Below are positions 35,609 through 48,842 of a stretch of DNA of 64,000 nucleotides, in pieces. Numbering within the stretch: the stretch's first letter is position 1; each line of letters starts with the position of its first letter. The notes beneath the pieces are model-generated. The model saw nothing but the letters and a program-made list of their open reading frames with translations. It was not told the origin of the DNA and searched no databases. The translations under genes and the position numbers were made by a program. This DNA comes from Crotophaga sulcirostris (taxonomy: Eukaryota > Chordata > Aves > Cuculiformes > Crotophagidae), in the NCBI GenBank assembly GCA_013397455.1, contig VYZB01000237.1:1166472-1230471 (forward strand), given 5' to 3'.

Positions 35609-38600
35609 TTGAAGAAAGCACAACTAGAATTCAGAAAACTGTGCATTTCCATATAGACAGGCTCCTTTTACTAAACTGTATACCCATTCAAAATCAGAGG
35701 AAAATCAAAACAAAAATTAATGACTTCACTATGAAAGAAATGAATAATATACATTAAAAGGAAGTGGCAGGCCACCATTTTATTTAATCATCGCATAATA
35801 AGAATCCAGGTCAAAGCTACAACATTCCTATCATAGTGTCTCTTAAGGATACTATTTTTTTGATCCAGTCAGAGACCTAGCGAAGGAAAGACAATCTCAG
35901 TCTGCTAACATAAGGTTTTAATTAAACTTAACATTAACCTTAAGTACTAACCACACTAGAACATACAGCTATTGCAGGTATGAGATGGGAATAAATGCAA
36001 CTTTTATAAAGGACAGTTTGAGACAAACAAAACAGCTGCCCAGTCTCAATTTCCATAATCAGCAAAATTTCCTGATCAAATGAAACACATGACTAACTAA
36101 CCACTGAATAAGCATGCATTCAGCTGCGCTGCGGCAAAAGAAGCAAGGCAGTCTTGCAGAGCCTCTTCTTCTGACCTGAAGAGACATGGTATCTGAAGTG
36201 CAAGAAGGATGCTTTTCAAGGGATGGTCGCTACCAGCCACACTAACCAGTGCTACTGGTTCTGGTGAAGATATCTGTAACCAACCTTCTCTCCCTTCCCT
36301 ACACTTTTGGTATGGTTACACTTGGGTCACCAATATTGTTCCTCTACTAAGTGTTTCTAAAGGACAGAAAGCCAAGTCTGAGATATCAAGGGAATATTCT
36401 TGGTGACTGTGGACAAGATATTATGGAGGCTTTCCCAAACCTACCACACTTTAAGCATCCAACCTACTGATTTGAAAGTTTTTCAGAGAAAGCTGTGCTT
36501 TCTCTCTCTTACCACATTAAGGTAGAAAGGCAAAGGAGAACAAAAACAAGTTATCTGAATAAGTAACTAGAAGTTGCTGAGAGATTAATAATTTTTATTC
36601 AAGTTAGCTTCAAACCCATTTGTTAAATGCATCCATTACTGTGGTGTGATGCACCTGCATTTTGAAATAGTCCTTTTAGTACCAGCCTCCACTGCCTTGT
36701 AATGCGAGTGACAGCAGTTCTTATTCAGCTTAAGACATTAGATGTTCCCTATATAGCTGATGACATTTATGTAATTTCCAAAATTCCTGAAGATCTTCCT
36801 AACAATAAAAAGAGCTGCTTGTCTTACATCAACCTCTTACTGATAAGAGTCTAAGTTAACGTAATCAGATTTGACAATCACCAAATTCTGAGTACAGAGC
36901 ATATATGCTTCCAGACAATGCTGAAGACTACCATACTGAAAATGAGCAAACTGTAACATCCTATATCCCCTTTATGTACACATTTGGCAAACAAATATTA
37001 AAACAGTATGGGGTCTCCTACAAACATTTCTGCACACTCGTTATAAGTTTTTATAAGAGACAAGACCAAAACATTTTGGTCATGACCTAATTACTATCCA
37101 TTCCTTCTGCTTTCTCAAACTGGAACCCATCTGAATTCCTTCAACGTTTAAGTCATATACAAAAAGAAATACAAAATTTAAGAAAATAAAACTTCTATGA
37201 CGACACTGGTTAAAACAATGTTGTGTTCCTTTATCCAAATTCCTGCTGACAGTAGACAAGGATAAGGTTTATATGTGAACATGCCACAGCTTAAGAGATT
37301 TTTCACCTCTTGAACTGCCTACAACTTACTGTCTTCTTCATACATACCAAAAGGCAGCTGGCACTCTGATCTGCTGTCTCTGGCCAGACAGGTACATAGG
37401 AGCCATTGACCTCACAGCTAGTGTTGTTATTACAGTAACCTCTCACAACAGCTCACCGAGACTTCATGGAAGAGGCTCCCTTCTTCCTCCTAACAGTCAA
37501 TTCCTTCATCAACTCTACATCAGAAATCTGTACATTCCTCTAACCTAATGTTTCACAGTGCAAAGAGAAGGCAGTATAATATTTTAGCAGAATCAAAGTC
37601 TTGTATACAAGAGTTCTAAGACATACTCAAAACTCCATTATATTAAATACCAATTTATAATATATGTAAATACATTAGAAAGCAATTAGAGTTTTCAAAT
37701 GCAAAACAGTAGTCATCTTTTGATACAAGGAGGAAGTGGAAATATCAGCTATAACTTTGGTAGCAGTCATTAAAACCTAAGCCTAAATATTTCAGATTGT
37801 TTGCATTTTTATTGCTGAGGGTTCATTAAAAAAAAAAGTAATATTTCTAGTGGTCTGAAACTAAACCTGTCAACATAAACAACTGAGCAACAGTTCAAGT
37901 CAATGGATCTTTTAGCTTATTTCTTGTCATTTGGCATTTTGAGTCATAGGAAGATAGTTAGGATAGATTTTCCCCCCACACACACATAGAACAAGAGATT
38001 TAGTCGAAAGAGATAGGCAGAGAAAAGGTCATATTTTTAAAATCAGGAAACAGCATTTAATTTTTTGCTAGCCCCTAAATTGTCAGGGGCGATTTTGCAG
38101 AAATCCGCATGAATGTTATAGACATCATGACCACAGACTTAATGAAGTATCAGGAAAGGGTAGGAAAGAAAAAGTCTTGCACATGTTTTGCAGTGCTATA
38201 CTCCCATTCATTTTTTCCACATCAATCAATTGCTGTCCTTTTCAACAGAACACTAAGCTAGCTTCAACATCCCACTCACTACTACTCAATAGAAATAACA
38301 TACTCTATAGTTCACTACCATTGATCTGTTGTAGATTAAATTAACAGGCTTCATGCAATTAATGGAAAAACTGATAATATTTATGCTGGAGCAGAAGACC
38401 AATGATGGCTTCCAATTGCATCTTCGGTATAATGCAACAGTTCTACCAGAGTAATTAATGTAGGATTAGTGTGCTTTCACTGGCCTTGAGAGCCAGCAGC
38501 TCAGTTTTATATGAGATGCTTTAAAAGCAGCAGAGCTCTGTTTATATTAATAACTTCTATCATATCACAGTATGTGATGCTTTCAAGTCATGTTTGAAAC

Positions 38601-40049
38601 AAAAGCAGTCAAGTTTGCCATTCTGAGAACTAAGCTAAGAGCAGCAAGTTGCTTTTGCTTAATCTGCTGAGTTCTCATTTTGATTTATGTGTTTCACATG
38701 GAAATATGTAAAGCAGCCTATGCACTTCACATCTTTGATCTTCTCCCATCAGTGTTAATTACTCCCATGTGCTGGTAGCGAGACAGGCTGCAGCAATTAA
38801 ATGATCATGACAGCAGTGGCAGTAGTTGCGGTCATGGCCACAATCTCCTTTTCTTATTTTCCTTCTCTCCTTCCAGAAAGGAGTCAGGTAATGGGAGGGA
38901 AAAGTCCTTCACTCCCATTTCAAAGAGGAGGTTGATCAAGTTATTACTTTTTGATCTTGGAGGATTCCACAGCAAGGATGGCTCCAGACCCTATGCTGTA
39001 AAATTAAAAGCTCTATTGGGAAGGTAAAATGGGACACAATCCACAGAGCCAGAGAGTAACTCAGTACAAAATAGGAGATGTAGCAAATGCATACAAACAA
39101 ATGGAAGGGGAGGGAAAACAACAGGGCAGTGGAGTCAATTTTTGTGTGTGTGCGCAGGGTGTTGTGTTTTTATTGACAAAAAACCAAGAAACCAAAAGTA
39201 CCACAAAAAAAGGACTCAAGTACTCTTGGCATCATCCACCATTTTCTGAAGAAAAATTTTCTGAGCTAATGCAAAATTCCAAAACATATCCTCCCCAGAG
39301 GCCAGATTCATACTACACACCAGACACAGGCCACATGGTTACTGTGAGCCTCCTTTTCAAGCTTCTTCTGCCATTCATAGATGTCTGGCTCAACAGAAAA
39401 AAAAGAAATATCTGTAGTTTTGTGGAGTATCGGATATTATGCAAAGAAAGGACGCTCACTGAAGAGGCTGTGTACTTCATAGGACAAGGGCCACAAACAC
39501 AGGAGCTGTGTGGACTCAGGTATATAACCGAGGTACTCCAGGGAAAACAGAGCATCCTCTCTTTTCCCACAGACCAGGATCAGTGGGAAAGCAAAGGCAT
39601 TCTGATTATCTTCCACCTTTACCACACAACTCCAGGAATCTTTAAATTCATAATCCAATTTTTAACAACAAATGGTACTATTGAATTTAATAACTCAAGT
39701 GAGAAATACCAAATTATTAAACACTTAACACCTTGGGCAAAGAAAAGATGTAAAGCAGTTTATGGAAAGTAATCTAAAAATTGGAGACAAAAAGGCCATT
39801 GGAAAGTATGTTGATTATGCTCAATTACAATCAATGGAGGATTTCCATAAATTTAGTTTATGATGAATATCTAAGAAATACTTGGATGGTCATTGTATTA
39901 CAGACCGTGCATCATTTTCTTTAAAGCAATGACTCCAGGTTTGGGGGGGCTTCTGTTAGGGTTTTCTGAGTTTTGGGGCTTTTTTTGAGTCACAGGGCCA
40001 GGGGTTGGGGCAAGGGGTAGTTAAGTTTACATTAGCTACAGAGGAGTAT
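35609..40049. other. Unique intronic sequence, possible conserved block and long ORF
   Basis: No transposon was recognised. A stretch at about 38330-38860 has the look of conserved non-coding DNA. A 247-codon plus frame lies at 39029-39772 (see findings). There is a short CA run near 37977-37987 and a GT run near 39142-39152. Confidence 0.5.
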
Positions 40050-40254
40050 CCAATTCTTCACCCAGAGCATGGTGGAGCACTGGAACGGCTCCCCAGGGAA
40101 GCAGCAACAGCACCAAGCCTGCCAGTATTCGAGAAGTATTTGGACAATGCCCTCAGACACATGGTGAGAGTGTTGAGGTTGTCCTAAGCAGGTTCAGGAG
40201 TTGGGCTTGATCTTTGTGGGTCTCTTGCAACTCAGGACATTCTACAATTCAATC
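40050..40254 (+). mobile_element. CR1 LINE 3' end
   Basis: About 205 bp of plus-strand CR1: tcttcacccagagcatggtg, cggctccccagggaag, then ggagttgggcttgatctttg and a decayed tail attctacaattcaat. It is 5'-truncated and of the same broad type as the 6888-7247 copy. Confidence 0.92.
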
Positions 40255-42011
40255 TTCACAGCTGCTCTGCATTACTGAAAGTGTACTCTGGCATGCAACA
40301 GTATGTCTTCTACCACAGCAGGCAAACCCCAAAAGAAGCAGCCTGTCCTCAGGTCTGACTAGAGAGTATGAAGAACTGTAAAAACTGACTTAAACTTGAA
40401 GGAATTACTTATTGAAATTATTCAGATTGTGTAACACAGTAGTATCAGTTCTCTGCAATTGATCTCACTTCTGATTCACTTCTATCTCAATTGCTTAGTG
40501 TCCAAAGACTCAAAAATGGATGGAATTAGAAGATTTGATTTCTTTGAGGATTTCTCAGGTTTTCAGCCTGATGTTAAAAGAATCTACAATCTACACTGCT
40601 TTGCAAATCCACGTTGACTGAAAAGGCTCAAAGCACAGGGCACTCTACAAGCTATACTAAGGATAATAATGCTGAGCACTACGTTTTTGATAATGTAGTA
40701 GTGAGGGCAGCAAGAACATCTACTATATTTCCATATTCTCTCATTGGTTATGTTACAGGTATATTTTAAAATATCTTGCAGAATATAGTAATTAAGTGAT
40801 ATTTCTGGATATTTCCACATGGAACTTGCACGGCTATACCAGGTTTTTTTCTCCTTTAAAATACTGAGTGAGGACTAAAGACATCAATACAATTTTACTT
40901 ACAGGTATTTGACTGCAAGTAGAACAAGGAAAACAATCACAGCCAGTGTAAAACAGATTTTATGTAAGTATACATACACACAAAGAATAAAGTGGGATTT
41001 AAGTAGAAGTAAACACATTAATGAGTTCACAGTTTACATATATTACAATATATTGCAATGTAGGCTTACCCAGCCTGTAAGTGTTGAACAACCATTATCT
41101 GAATATTACTTCAGAAGTGATTATCCCCTAAATACTTGTTAGAAGGTGAAATGAAGGGTTTTATTTTACACCTCCAGGCTCATGACCAATAAAAAGTGGC
41201 AAAGCAGTTCGTGCTAATGGATTCTTAATTATTCTGGGATGCACAAAAAGAAGTTTAACATAAAACTAACTTCTCATTCTAAACTTTAAAACACCAGAGA
41301 GTCTGTTCCAGTGTCACAGTAAATATGAAAGCTGGAAATTGAAAGTTGTAGTTGTAGAGTTCTTTCTTCTGCAGAAAGGAAAACTTACTTCAGAAGAAAA
41401 TAGGCCTTGTTCTATAAACCAAAACCATTTACTTGCAAGTATTTGCAGAAAATTAAATGATACTAAGTCAGATTTATATATGTATTCATTGACATTTAAA
41501 AAAGCATGGCAATATGCACTAAAAGGGCAGCCTTATGTTTGTCCAGAAAAAGGACTCATAGTAAAAGGGGAACAGTATATCCTATTATTGCCCCATAAGG
41601 CAGCCAAATGCAAGCACTTAGTGTCTGAATACAAGTGCAGCCACATACTATGGAGTAATCCAGAACTGACCTGTCTCCCACTGCAGCAGACGAGAGGCAC
41701 AAGTATTATCACACACTGTGTTTCAGCCTGGGAAGATGGGAGCACTTTCTCATACCTATTCATTGGATGGCTAGCAGTCATTTGAGCATATTCTAACATA
41801 AGAATTTGAAATAAACATTTAGGATAGTATACAAGTATATCTATGACAAATTACGGTCCATGGAGATATCACACAAGAACTCACAAGAATTATTATGGTA
41901 CAAATGACAGGATTGTCCTATACAGGGATAAGAGCTGGATACAATCCTTGGGGGTTCCTTCTATGATACAGTCATTCCTTTATTATACACTCAGATTTGT
42001 AAAATTAAGGG
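40255..42011. other. Unique intronic sequence
   Basis: AT-rich sequence with no recognised repeat. It holds a 148-codon plus frame (41339-41785) with no family features I know. Confidence 0.5.
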
Positions 42012-42971
42012 ATTGGTGTTGTTTAACATCTTTGTTGTAGACACGGGCAGTGGGATTGAGGGCACCCTCAGCAAGTTTGCTGACAACACCAAGCTGTGTG
42101 GCATGAATGACACACTGGAGAGAGGGATGCCATCCAGAGAAGCATCCTTGACAGGTTTCAGAGGTGTGCCTGTGCAAATATCATGAAGTGCAACAAGGCC
42201 AAGCGCAAGGTTCTGCACCTCGGTCAGGGCAATCCCAAGCACAAACACAGAACGGGCAGAAAATGGATTGAGAGTAGCCCTGAGAAGGACCTGAGGGTGC
42301 TGGTAGATGAGAAATTCAACATGACCTGGCAATGTGTGCATTCAGCCCAGAATGCCAACCCTATCCTGGGCTGCATCAAGGGAAGTGTGACCAGCAGGGT
42401 CAAGTGAGGAGATTCTCCCCCTCTACTCTGCTCTTGTGAGACCTCACCTAGAGTACTGCATTCAGTCCCTCCAGAGTCCCCAGCACAGGAAGGACATGGA
42501 CCTGTTCAAGTGAGTCCAAAGAAGGACCACAATGATGATCCGAGGGCTGGAGCACCTCTGCTATGAGGACAGGCTGAGAGAGTTGGGCTTGTTCAGCCTA
42601 GAGAAGAGAAGGCTCTGGGGAAACCTTACAGCAGCCTTCCAGTACCTGAAGGGGGCCTACAGGAAAGCTGGGGAGGGGCTCTTTATCAAGGACTGCAGGG
42701 ATAGGACAAAGAGGTAATGGTTTTGAGCTGAAAGAGGGGAGATTTAGATTAGATATTAGGAAGAAATTCTTTGCTGTGAGGGTGGTGAGGCACTGCAACA
42801 GTTTGCCCAGAGAAGTCATGGATGCTCCATCCTTGGAGGTGTTCAAAGCCAGGTTGGATGAATCTTTGAGCAACCTGACCCAGTGGGAAGTGTCCCTGCC
42901 TATGGCAGGGGGTGGGAACTAGATGATCTTCAAGGTCCCTTCCAACCCAAACCATTCTACAATTACATAAT
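42012..42971 (+). mobile_element. CR1 LINE 3' fragment (about 960 bp)
   Basis: This is the longest CR1 copy in the window. It starts in the ORF2 region after the RT core (ctcagcaagtttgctgacaa, a degenerate LSKFADNTK) and runs through gctgggctgcatcaag-like and gttgggcttgttcagcctag blocks to the 3' end tccaacccaaaccattctac and a decayed tail near 42971. The frame is broken by stops (for example just after 42404), leaving separate open pieces at 42183-42407 and 42532-42717. The antisense frames over it are shadows. Confidence 0.94.
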
Positions 42972-45900
42972 TTTACAAGCTTTCAAAGAGGCAGCTAAAA
43001 ACAAATGTCATATTTAAAACTATCACATCCAGATCTCAAAATAAACAGTTGTGATGGTGGCTCAAAAGTCTTCAGCACATAAGAAATAACCAGAAAACCG
43101 CTTTACAGTTTCAAAAGCTACTACTATATTACAAATTTTCATTAATGTTACAAAAGCTCCCAAGACTGAATTAGAACACTAAAATTATTTGACAAAAGCT
43201 ATACAACTAAGAAAGGCTAAGATATCAAATCAGATGTCCTTATTGATTAATGCTATTTATTGAAGCCATCTAGTCATGGATGCAAAGCCAAAAAATGCAT
43301 TTCTTCTTTCTACAACCAATTTAACCTACATCCTTCAACTTGGTTTGTGCTGACAGACTTTCTAGGACTTCCCCTAGACTAAAAAACAACCTGAATGTGC
43401 TGAACACACAGTTAAAATAGAGCGATTTTAACATGAACTGTTTTTACTGAAACCTTTCCATCTCCAAAAATTTGCAAGCTCCTGCAACATCAGTTATAAA
43501 GAACTATCATAAAAAATTGAATTAATCGGAACTTAAGTTCCTGTTTACCTAGGGAAACAATGAAGTAATTTAACATTATTAGTTTCATGAACTTGAAGCA
43601 CGTGCTAAGTACATCACCTAATAATATTGCCTTTCCTATTCACAGAAATAAAAATCACTACAGCAAGTTTCATAACTACAAGCAATACCAAATTCAACAG
43701 GATTTTTGCATCAGCTGCACGTGATAATAGTTAAAGCACAACAACATCTGATGTTTTTAGTGTTCCTTCTAGATGACACACACTTGACTATTTTGCATCT
43801 TACTTGCCTTCACAGTAGTGAAGTTCACAGGAGGGACCACAGACTAGAACAACAATTCCACAACCAAATGAGATCCAGATGACTTTCTCAAAATGTTACA
43901 TAGCCGTTTATAACATGCTGCAAGATTTCTTATCTGCATCATCACACACAGGGGAAAGAAACTCAGCTATAGCTGCAATCATGGAAAACAAGGCCAATTC
44001 TTAAGAGAATTCACATACTTTACGTGGTGATTTTTGTACTCCTTTCCCCAATACATAAATAATGACAATACAGTTGTGTATTTTACTGCCAACAGGACAG
44101 TAGCATGTTATCATCAAAATGTTCACATACACACCCAAAATACTATATCAACTGCTTATTCCTTTCTAACAAAGAACTTACGATTGTACAGGCTCATCCT
44201 TCAGCACTCAAATGATTAGGAAAGGGAAAACAACACGCAAATACGTATTGATGAGACTGTAATTTGTGTTAGAGGAAGCTGAAAAGCCTGTTTACTTAGA
44301 GACTATAAACAGTAGCTGAAGACCCAGATAGTTTTCGAAATTATTACCAGTTTTCAAAAAGATTACCATAATGGAATAAGTGGCTTACAGAGGCTGATTG
44401 CACTCAACAAGCTTCTTATATGTCTGAAAAGGTATTTTTATAGTACCAGAAGTGTATCCTCAAAACAAGAAGTACCTGGTAAGTGGAAAAAACTGACCAC
44501 ATCTAGTACAGCTCTGTCATATGTACTTGAATCCATGCAACTGCCATCTCTCACATAAAAAGCTTTCTGCAGTGAACATAAACCAGTACTTTTCCATGTC
44601 ATCTACCTGTGTTTCAAAGGTTGGAATTGCTGCTTTTCTCTCCCCATTTGGTTGCATTCACATGCATATAGTTCACGTTCCACGCCAAAAATTCAGCCCT
44701 TAAGTGCACAAGTACTATGAGAATTGTGCTGAATCATATCTCAAAGCTACAATTATGGATGGAAGGACAGGGGTACAATTCATAACTTCCATAATTAACC
44801 ATAACAGACACCCTTAGACGTTGTGATCTGATGGAATACAATTAACCCTGTAGGGAAACAACTCAGTCAAGAACACTAGTGCTTTTGATAGCCTAGAAAA
44901 TTAAATACTTTGAACCAAGTGAGGACAATTTGGGGAGAAGCAGCTGGAAAAGAAAAAAAAAAACAGGGAACAATGAGTTGTCAGAGTAGGCATCAAATCT
45001 TGAAGAAAACTTAAAATGGCAGCAATTGGTAAGCAGCAGGGATGAAAAGAGGTAAAACCAATGACATTAGTAAGCATTTCAGAAAAAAATAAGGCTGAAT
45101 AATTTAGGATCCATCATGCAGAACTAAATAGTAAGCTGAGACATTTATTTCAATTATTTCTTCTTAATTTTGGAAGAAAGCTGAGTAAAAGGCTAGAGAA
45201 CTTGTTCAAAAACAGCCAGTTTTGAAGCATCCACAGGAAGTTTTCCTGTTACAAAGTGAGGGAGGCAGAGACAAGAATGATCACAGGCCTTGTTGCTGTA
45301 TCATTTACAGTACCAGCACTAATCTGAAAAAGTTACTAACTACTTTGCTTATAAAGCTAAGCTAGTTTCATGCAGAACCAGCTCAGATGTATTAAGGCCA
45401 TAACCTACAAACTGGGAGTGCTGAGGACTACACACTGCAGAATCCCCCAGTTCTCATGTTCTATTCAAGCGTATCCAAGGCTTGTAAACTCCAAAGCACA
45501 CAAGTTTCAATACGGCTTTGTGCTGCATCCCCCAGTCCTGTGGATTCTGGGAAGGTTCATTCGCTGGGGCACTGCAGAACGTGAGCACTCCAACAATGCT
45601 TGTTTGGGTTGAGAGTCATTTCAGGTCCTGTATGGCTAATGCTAGGCTGAGGTCAGTAAATCCTGCTAAGAACAAGTAAACCACAGCAGAGTCACTAAAG
45701 CATTCCTGTACTACATATTCCTAGCATTGCTTGGGTTCTTCCTTTCTTTGGGGCATAAATATTTTACTCCATTTAAAGTAAACAGTTACAGAAAAATTTT
45801 GCAGTCTGGAGTCTTTAATTCAGGAACAATACTAATTCAACACAAAACACAGGGTTCGTGTGCTGAGGGTGTCTTCTTCCTGCTGAAGGTATAACTAGTT

Positions 45901-48089
45901 AGCCCAAGCCATTGCACAGCCTGCCCTCAATGTTTAACAGTTACTGCTGTTCAGCAACCTCCTCGTTCCTGTAAGCCGCAAAGAAATCTTCATGTGGCCA
46001 CAGGCTACAGCACACTGCCTGCCAAGTGAAGGAAGGAACCTGAAGAGCAAACTTTAACATATCAATGAATTGGGCTTGAGGCTTATTTTTATTTACAAAT
46101 GCTGTCAATAACTTCATCTGGCATTGAGAAAAATATATCTTCATTAGGACACATCCAAGGGTCATATGACAAGTTTCTGCTAGAAAAAGAAACTTAACAC
46201 GGTTTAATTTTTCACAGCCAATGTATGAAGAGTGCAAGAACTTTTTCAACCTTTTCCTATCAGCTGTAGACATGAACACGTAAAGGAATTAGTGTCCAAA
46301 AGACCTAGGAAGAATTAGGTTCCATTAGTCTGTAGCTATATAATCATACCATAAGTTCTGCTCCAGCTTTACACGTTGGCAAAACAAGATGGTGATTATG
46401 CAAATAATTAGAAAGTAATATAAATACATTCAGGAAAACAGAGAGAAATATTTCTCCAATAACTTTTGCTCTTCCATTAAAGCAATCTACTTCAGGAAAG
46501 TACAGCCACATAACAATAAAGCCACAAGCTTAAGTAGTATTGATTGTAACACATTACATACATAAGCAGCTCAACAGTTAACCACAAATAACCAATAGTC
46601 TGGATTCCTGAAAGCGTAGAGAGAATCAGCTTTGAGAAAAAAAAAAGGTGTTTTTCCCACCAGAAGTTTCTGCTTCTTCCATAATTCCAAATATTTACAT
46701 AACAATAAACAGCAACCATTTCTGAGATTTTCCAAATGATATAAAAGCAATCTAGAATATTTAAAACTACCACATCCACCAAGTCCCTCATTAACATTTT
46801 GAAGAAGAGGAAGGGATACCACGTACCCAGATTGCTGGACAGCTAGTTCAGACAGAAATTTCAATAGCTGCAGTTACACGGAGTTCTTTGGAGGACTCCA
46901 CATTTTAAAGTGTCTACCACAAATCTACATTTAACTTCAAAAGAAAAAGCTTCCTTTTTATCTTAGCTCACTTTCTTCAACCTCAGTTCAGAAAGGGCTC
47001 TACATAAGAATTCTGGAACTGAATGCATGTGATGACCATGGGACACAATTCCCCACGCGCATCCAGGACTTTACCTCAGGATAAAAACAACTTGCTCCTT
47101 ACAGCCCATCAAGTAAACTGGCTCACACACTCACTATCTTACACTTTTTTACTAAAGCCCTCAAGTTTTAATGGAAGCTTCAAGTCTTATCCTATACAAG
47201 TTGTTTAAAAAACTGGCAATTTATAATGCCAAAAATGAGACTGAAAGGAAGTGCACATGAAGCACGTACAACTTTCTGGCTCTGCTTAAGAATATTCCAA
47301 TTTTGTCAGCCATATTTGGGAATAAAAGGTATAAATCTTGACATTCAGATCAAAATGTAGGACTTTCTTCAGCTGCCTCTCCAAAAGACACCCAGCGGAG
47401 CTGCTCAGGCTGAAACACTCACAAATAGCAGCTCACAGGCTTCTTTCCACAGAAAATCTGATCCTCAATTAACACCATTTTTGATCAGGAAGAGGCCAAA
47501 TTGAATGATTCTCCAGACAGCCTACAAAGTCCAAATCCTATTTTGAGCAAAAATAAGAGAACATAATTTAACAGGTTTTTAAGTTGGGGGCAAAGAGGGG
47601 GTGAATTCCTTTGTTGGTGTTTGAAGTCATACGCATTTCACTGGAAAGAGGCACATAACTGCAATCTGTTTGGGAAGGGCTGGGTAAGGGTTTGGAGATG
47701 TTTATATCTATGAGATCAAGTATATGGACACAAATATTTCACGTGTTTCAGGTGTCTATGAAGTTATTATTCATCAAATAACATTCAGCAAGTTATCATA
47801 AAAGTTAAAAAAATCTAGATGAAGAACACTAAGCACACCAAGTTTTAACACCATATATGTCCTGACAGGCTCAATATTCAGATTTCATCATCCCTCAGTT
47901 TGGGGAATTCAGAGCTGCCCAGTCTGCCCCACAAGGAGCCCTGAAAAGCCCCAGCAGGAAATCTACCATGTAAGGACTGATGAAACAGTGTTTTAACATA
48001 CCAAAGCTAGTTGCTTATTTTGGGGTTCTTTTTCCAAGTAATTTGACAGTGCCTTTCCCAAGACAGTTGACATACCCAATCGCACCAGG
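42972..48089. other. Unique intronic sequence
   Basis: About 5 kb of AT-rich intron. No repeat, gene or RNA was recognised. Overlapping minus frames at 46492-46864 have no recognised domain. Confidence 0.5.
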
Positions 48090-48842
48090 TGTCCACAAGG
48101 AGATGCTGTCAGCCCCTAGGCCAACACAGTGGTGCCTCAGGGAAAGAAGACTTAAGGAAAGCCAAAAATGCCTGGCAGAGGAGGGAGGAACAAAAAGGAG
48201 CAAGAGACAGCCCTACAAACACCCAGATCTGTGAAGGAGGGGCAGGAGGTACTCTAAGCACTGGAGCAGAGATCCCTCTGCAGCCAGTGGGGATGACCAC
48301 AGTGATGAGGGTTGTCTCCCTGCAGCCCATGAAGGGCCAACACTGGAACAGGTGGGCATGTCCTGAAGGAAGCTGCTGCCCATGGAGAGGCCATGCAGGA
48401 GGCTTTCTGCAGCCTGAGGCATGGACCCACAATGGAGCAGGAAAAACGTATAGTGAGGAAAGAGCAGCAGAAAGGACCTGTTATGGACTGACCATAACAT
48501 CCTACTAGTTCCCCATTTGTCTGCACTGCTTGGGCAGGTAGAGGAATTGGGAATGAAGCAATGAAGTTGAGCCTGGGAAGCAGAGGGATTGCTGGCAGGA
48601 AGTGGTTCAGCTTTTGGCTTTATTTCTCACCATTCCACTCTATTTTTAATTGGCAGTAAATTAATTTTCTCCAAGTCAAGTCTGTTTTGCCTGAGATAGT
48701 AATCGCTAACCAATCTCCATCTTTATCTCCATCCACAGGTTTCTGCATCTTACTTCACTCCCCCCCCCCCCATCATACAGAGGAAAAGGGAGAAAAAGCA
48801 GCTGGGTGGGCATCGGGAAGCCAGCTAAAGTCAACCCCCCAC
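48090..48842. mobile_element. Probable solo LTR of an avian endogenous retrovirus
   Basis: This GC-rich island in AT-rich intron has a layout that resembles a common avian LTR family, as I remember it. It has G/A-rich imperfect repeats mentioning catggagaggcc and tggagcagg, then an AT-rich part with a decayed poly(A)-signal-like word (ggcagtaaattaatttt), then ccaagtcaagtctgttttgc, a poly-C run (48760-48771) and a terminus reading gtcaaccccccaca. There is no gag, pol or env reading frame beside it, so it would be a solo LTR. The left edge, orientation and family name are uncertain, and no target duplication was identified. Confidence 0.6.
48760..48771. repeat. Poly-C run
   Basis: Twelve C in a row inside the LTR-like element. 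Such a run is prone to length error in assembly. Confidence 0.9.

Noticed and set aside
35350..35757. Overlapping frames on both strands, up to 108 codons
   Set aside because: They fall on the GC-rich hAT-like MITE, where stops are scarce. No protein features.
42598..42955. Minus-strand open frames over the 42 kb CR1
   Set aside because: Antisense shadows of the plus-strand CR1 ORF2 remnant.
46492..46864. Overlapping minus frames rich in hydrophobic residues
   Set aside because: No family match, and the T-rich antisense explains the hydrophobic composition.
48015..48526. Several overlapping frames of 60-139 codons on both strands
   Set aside because: They result from the GC-rich LTR-like repeat and show no retroviral protein motifs.
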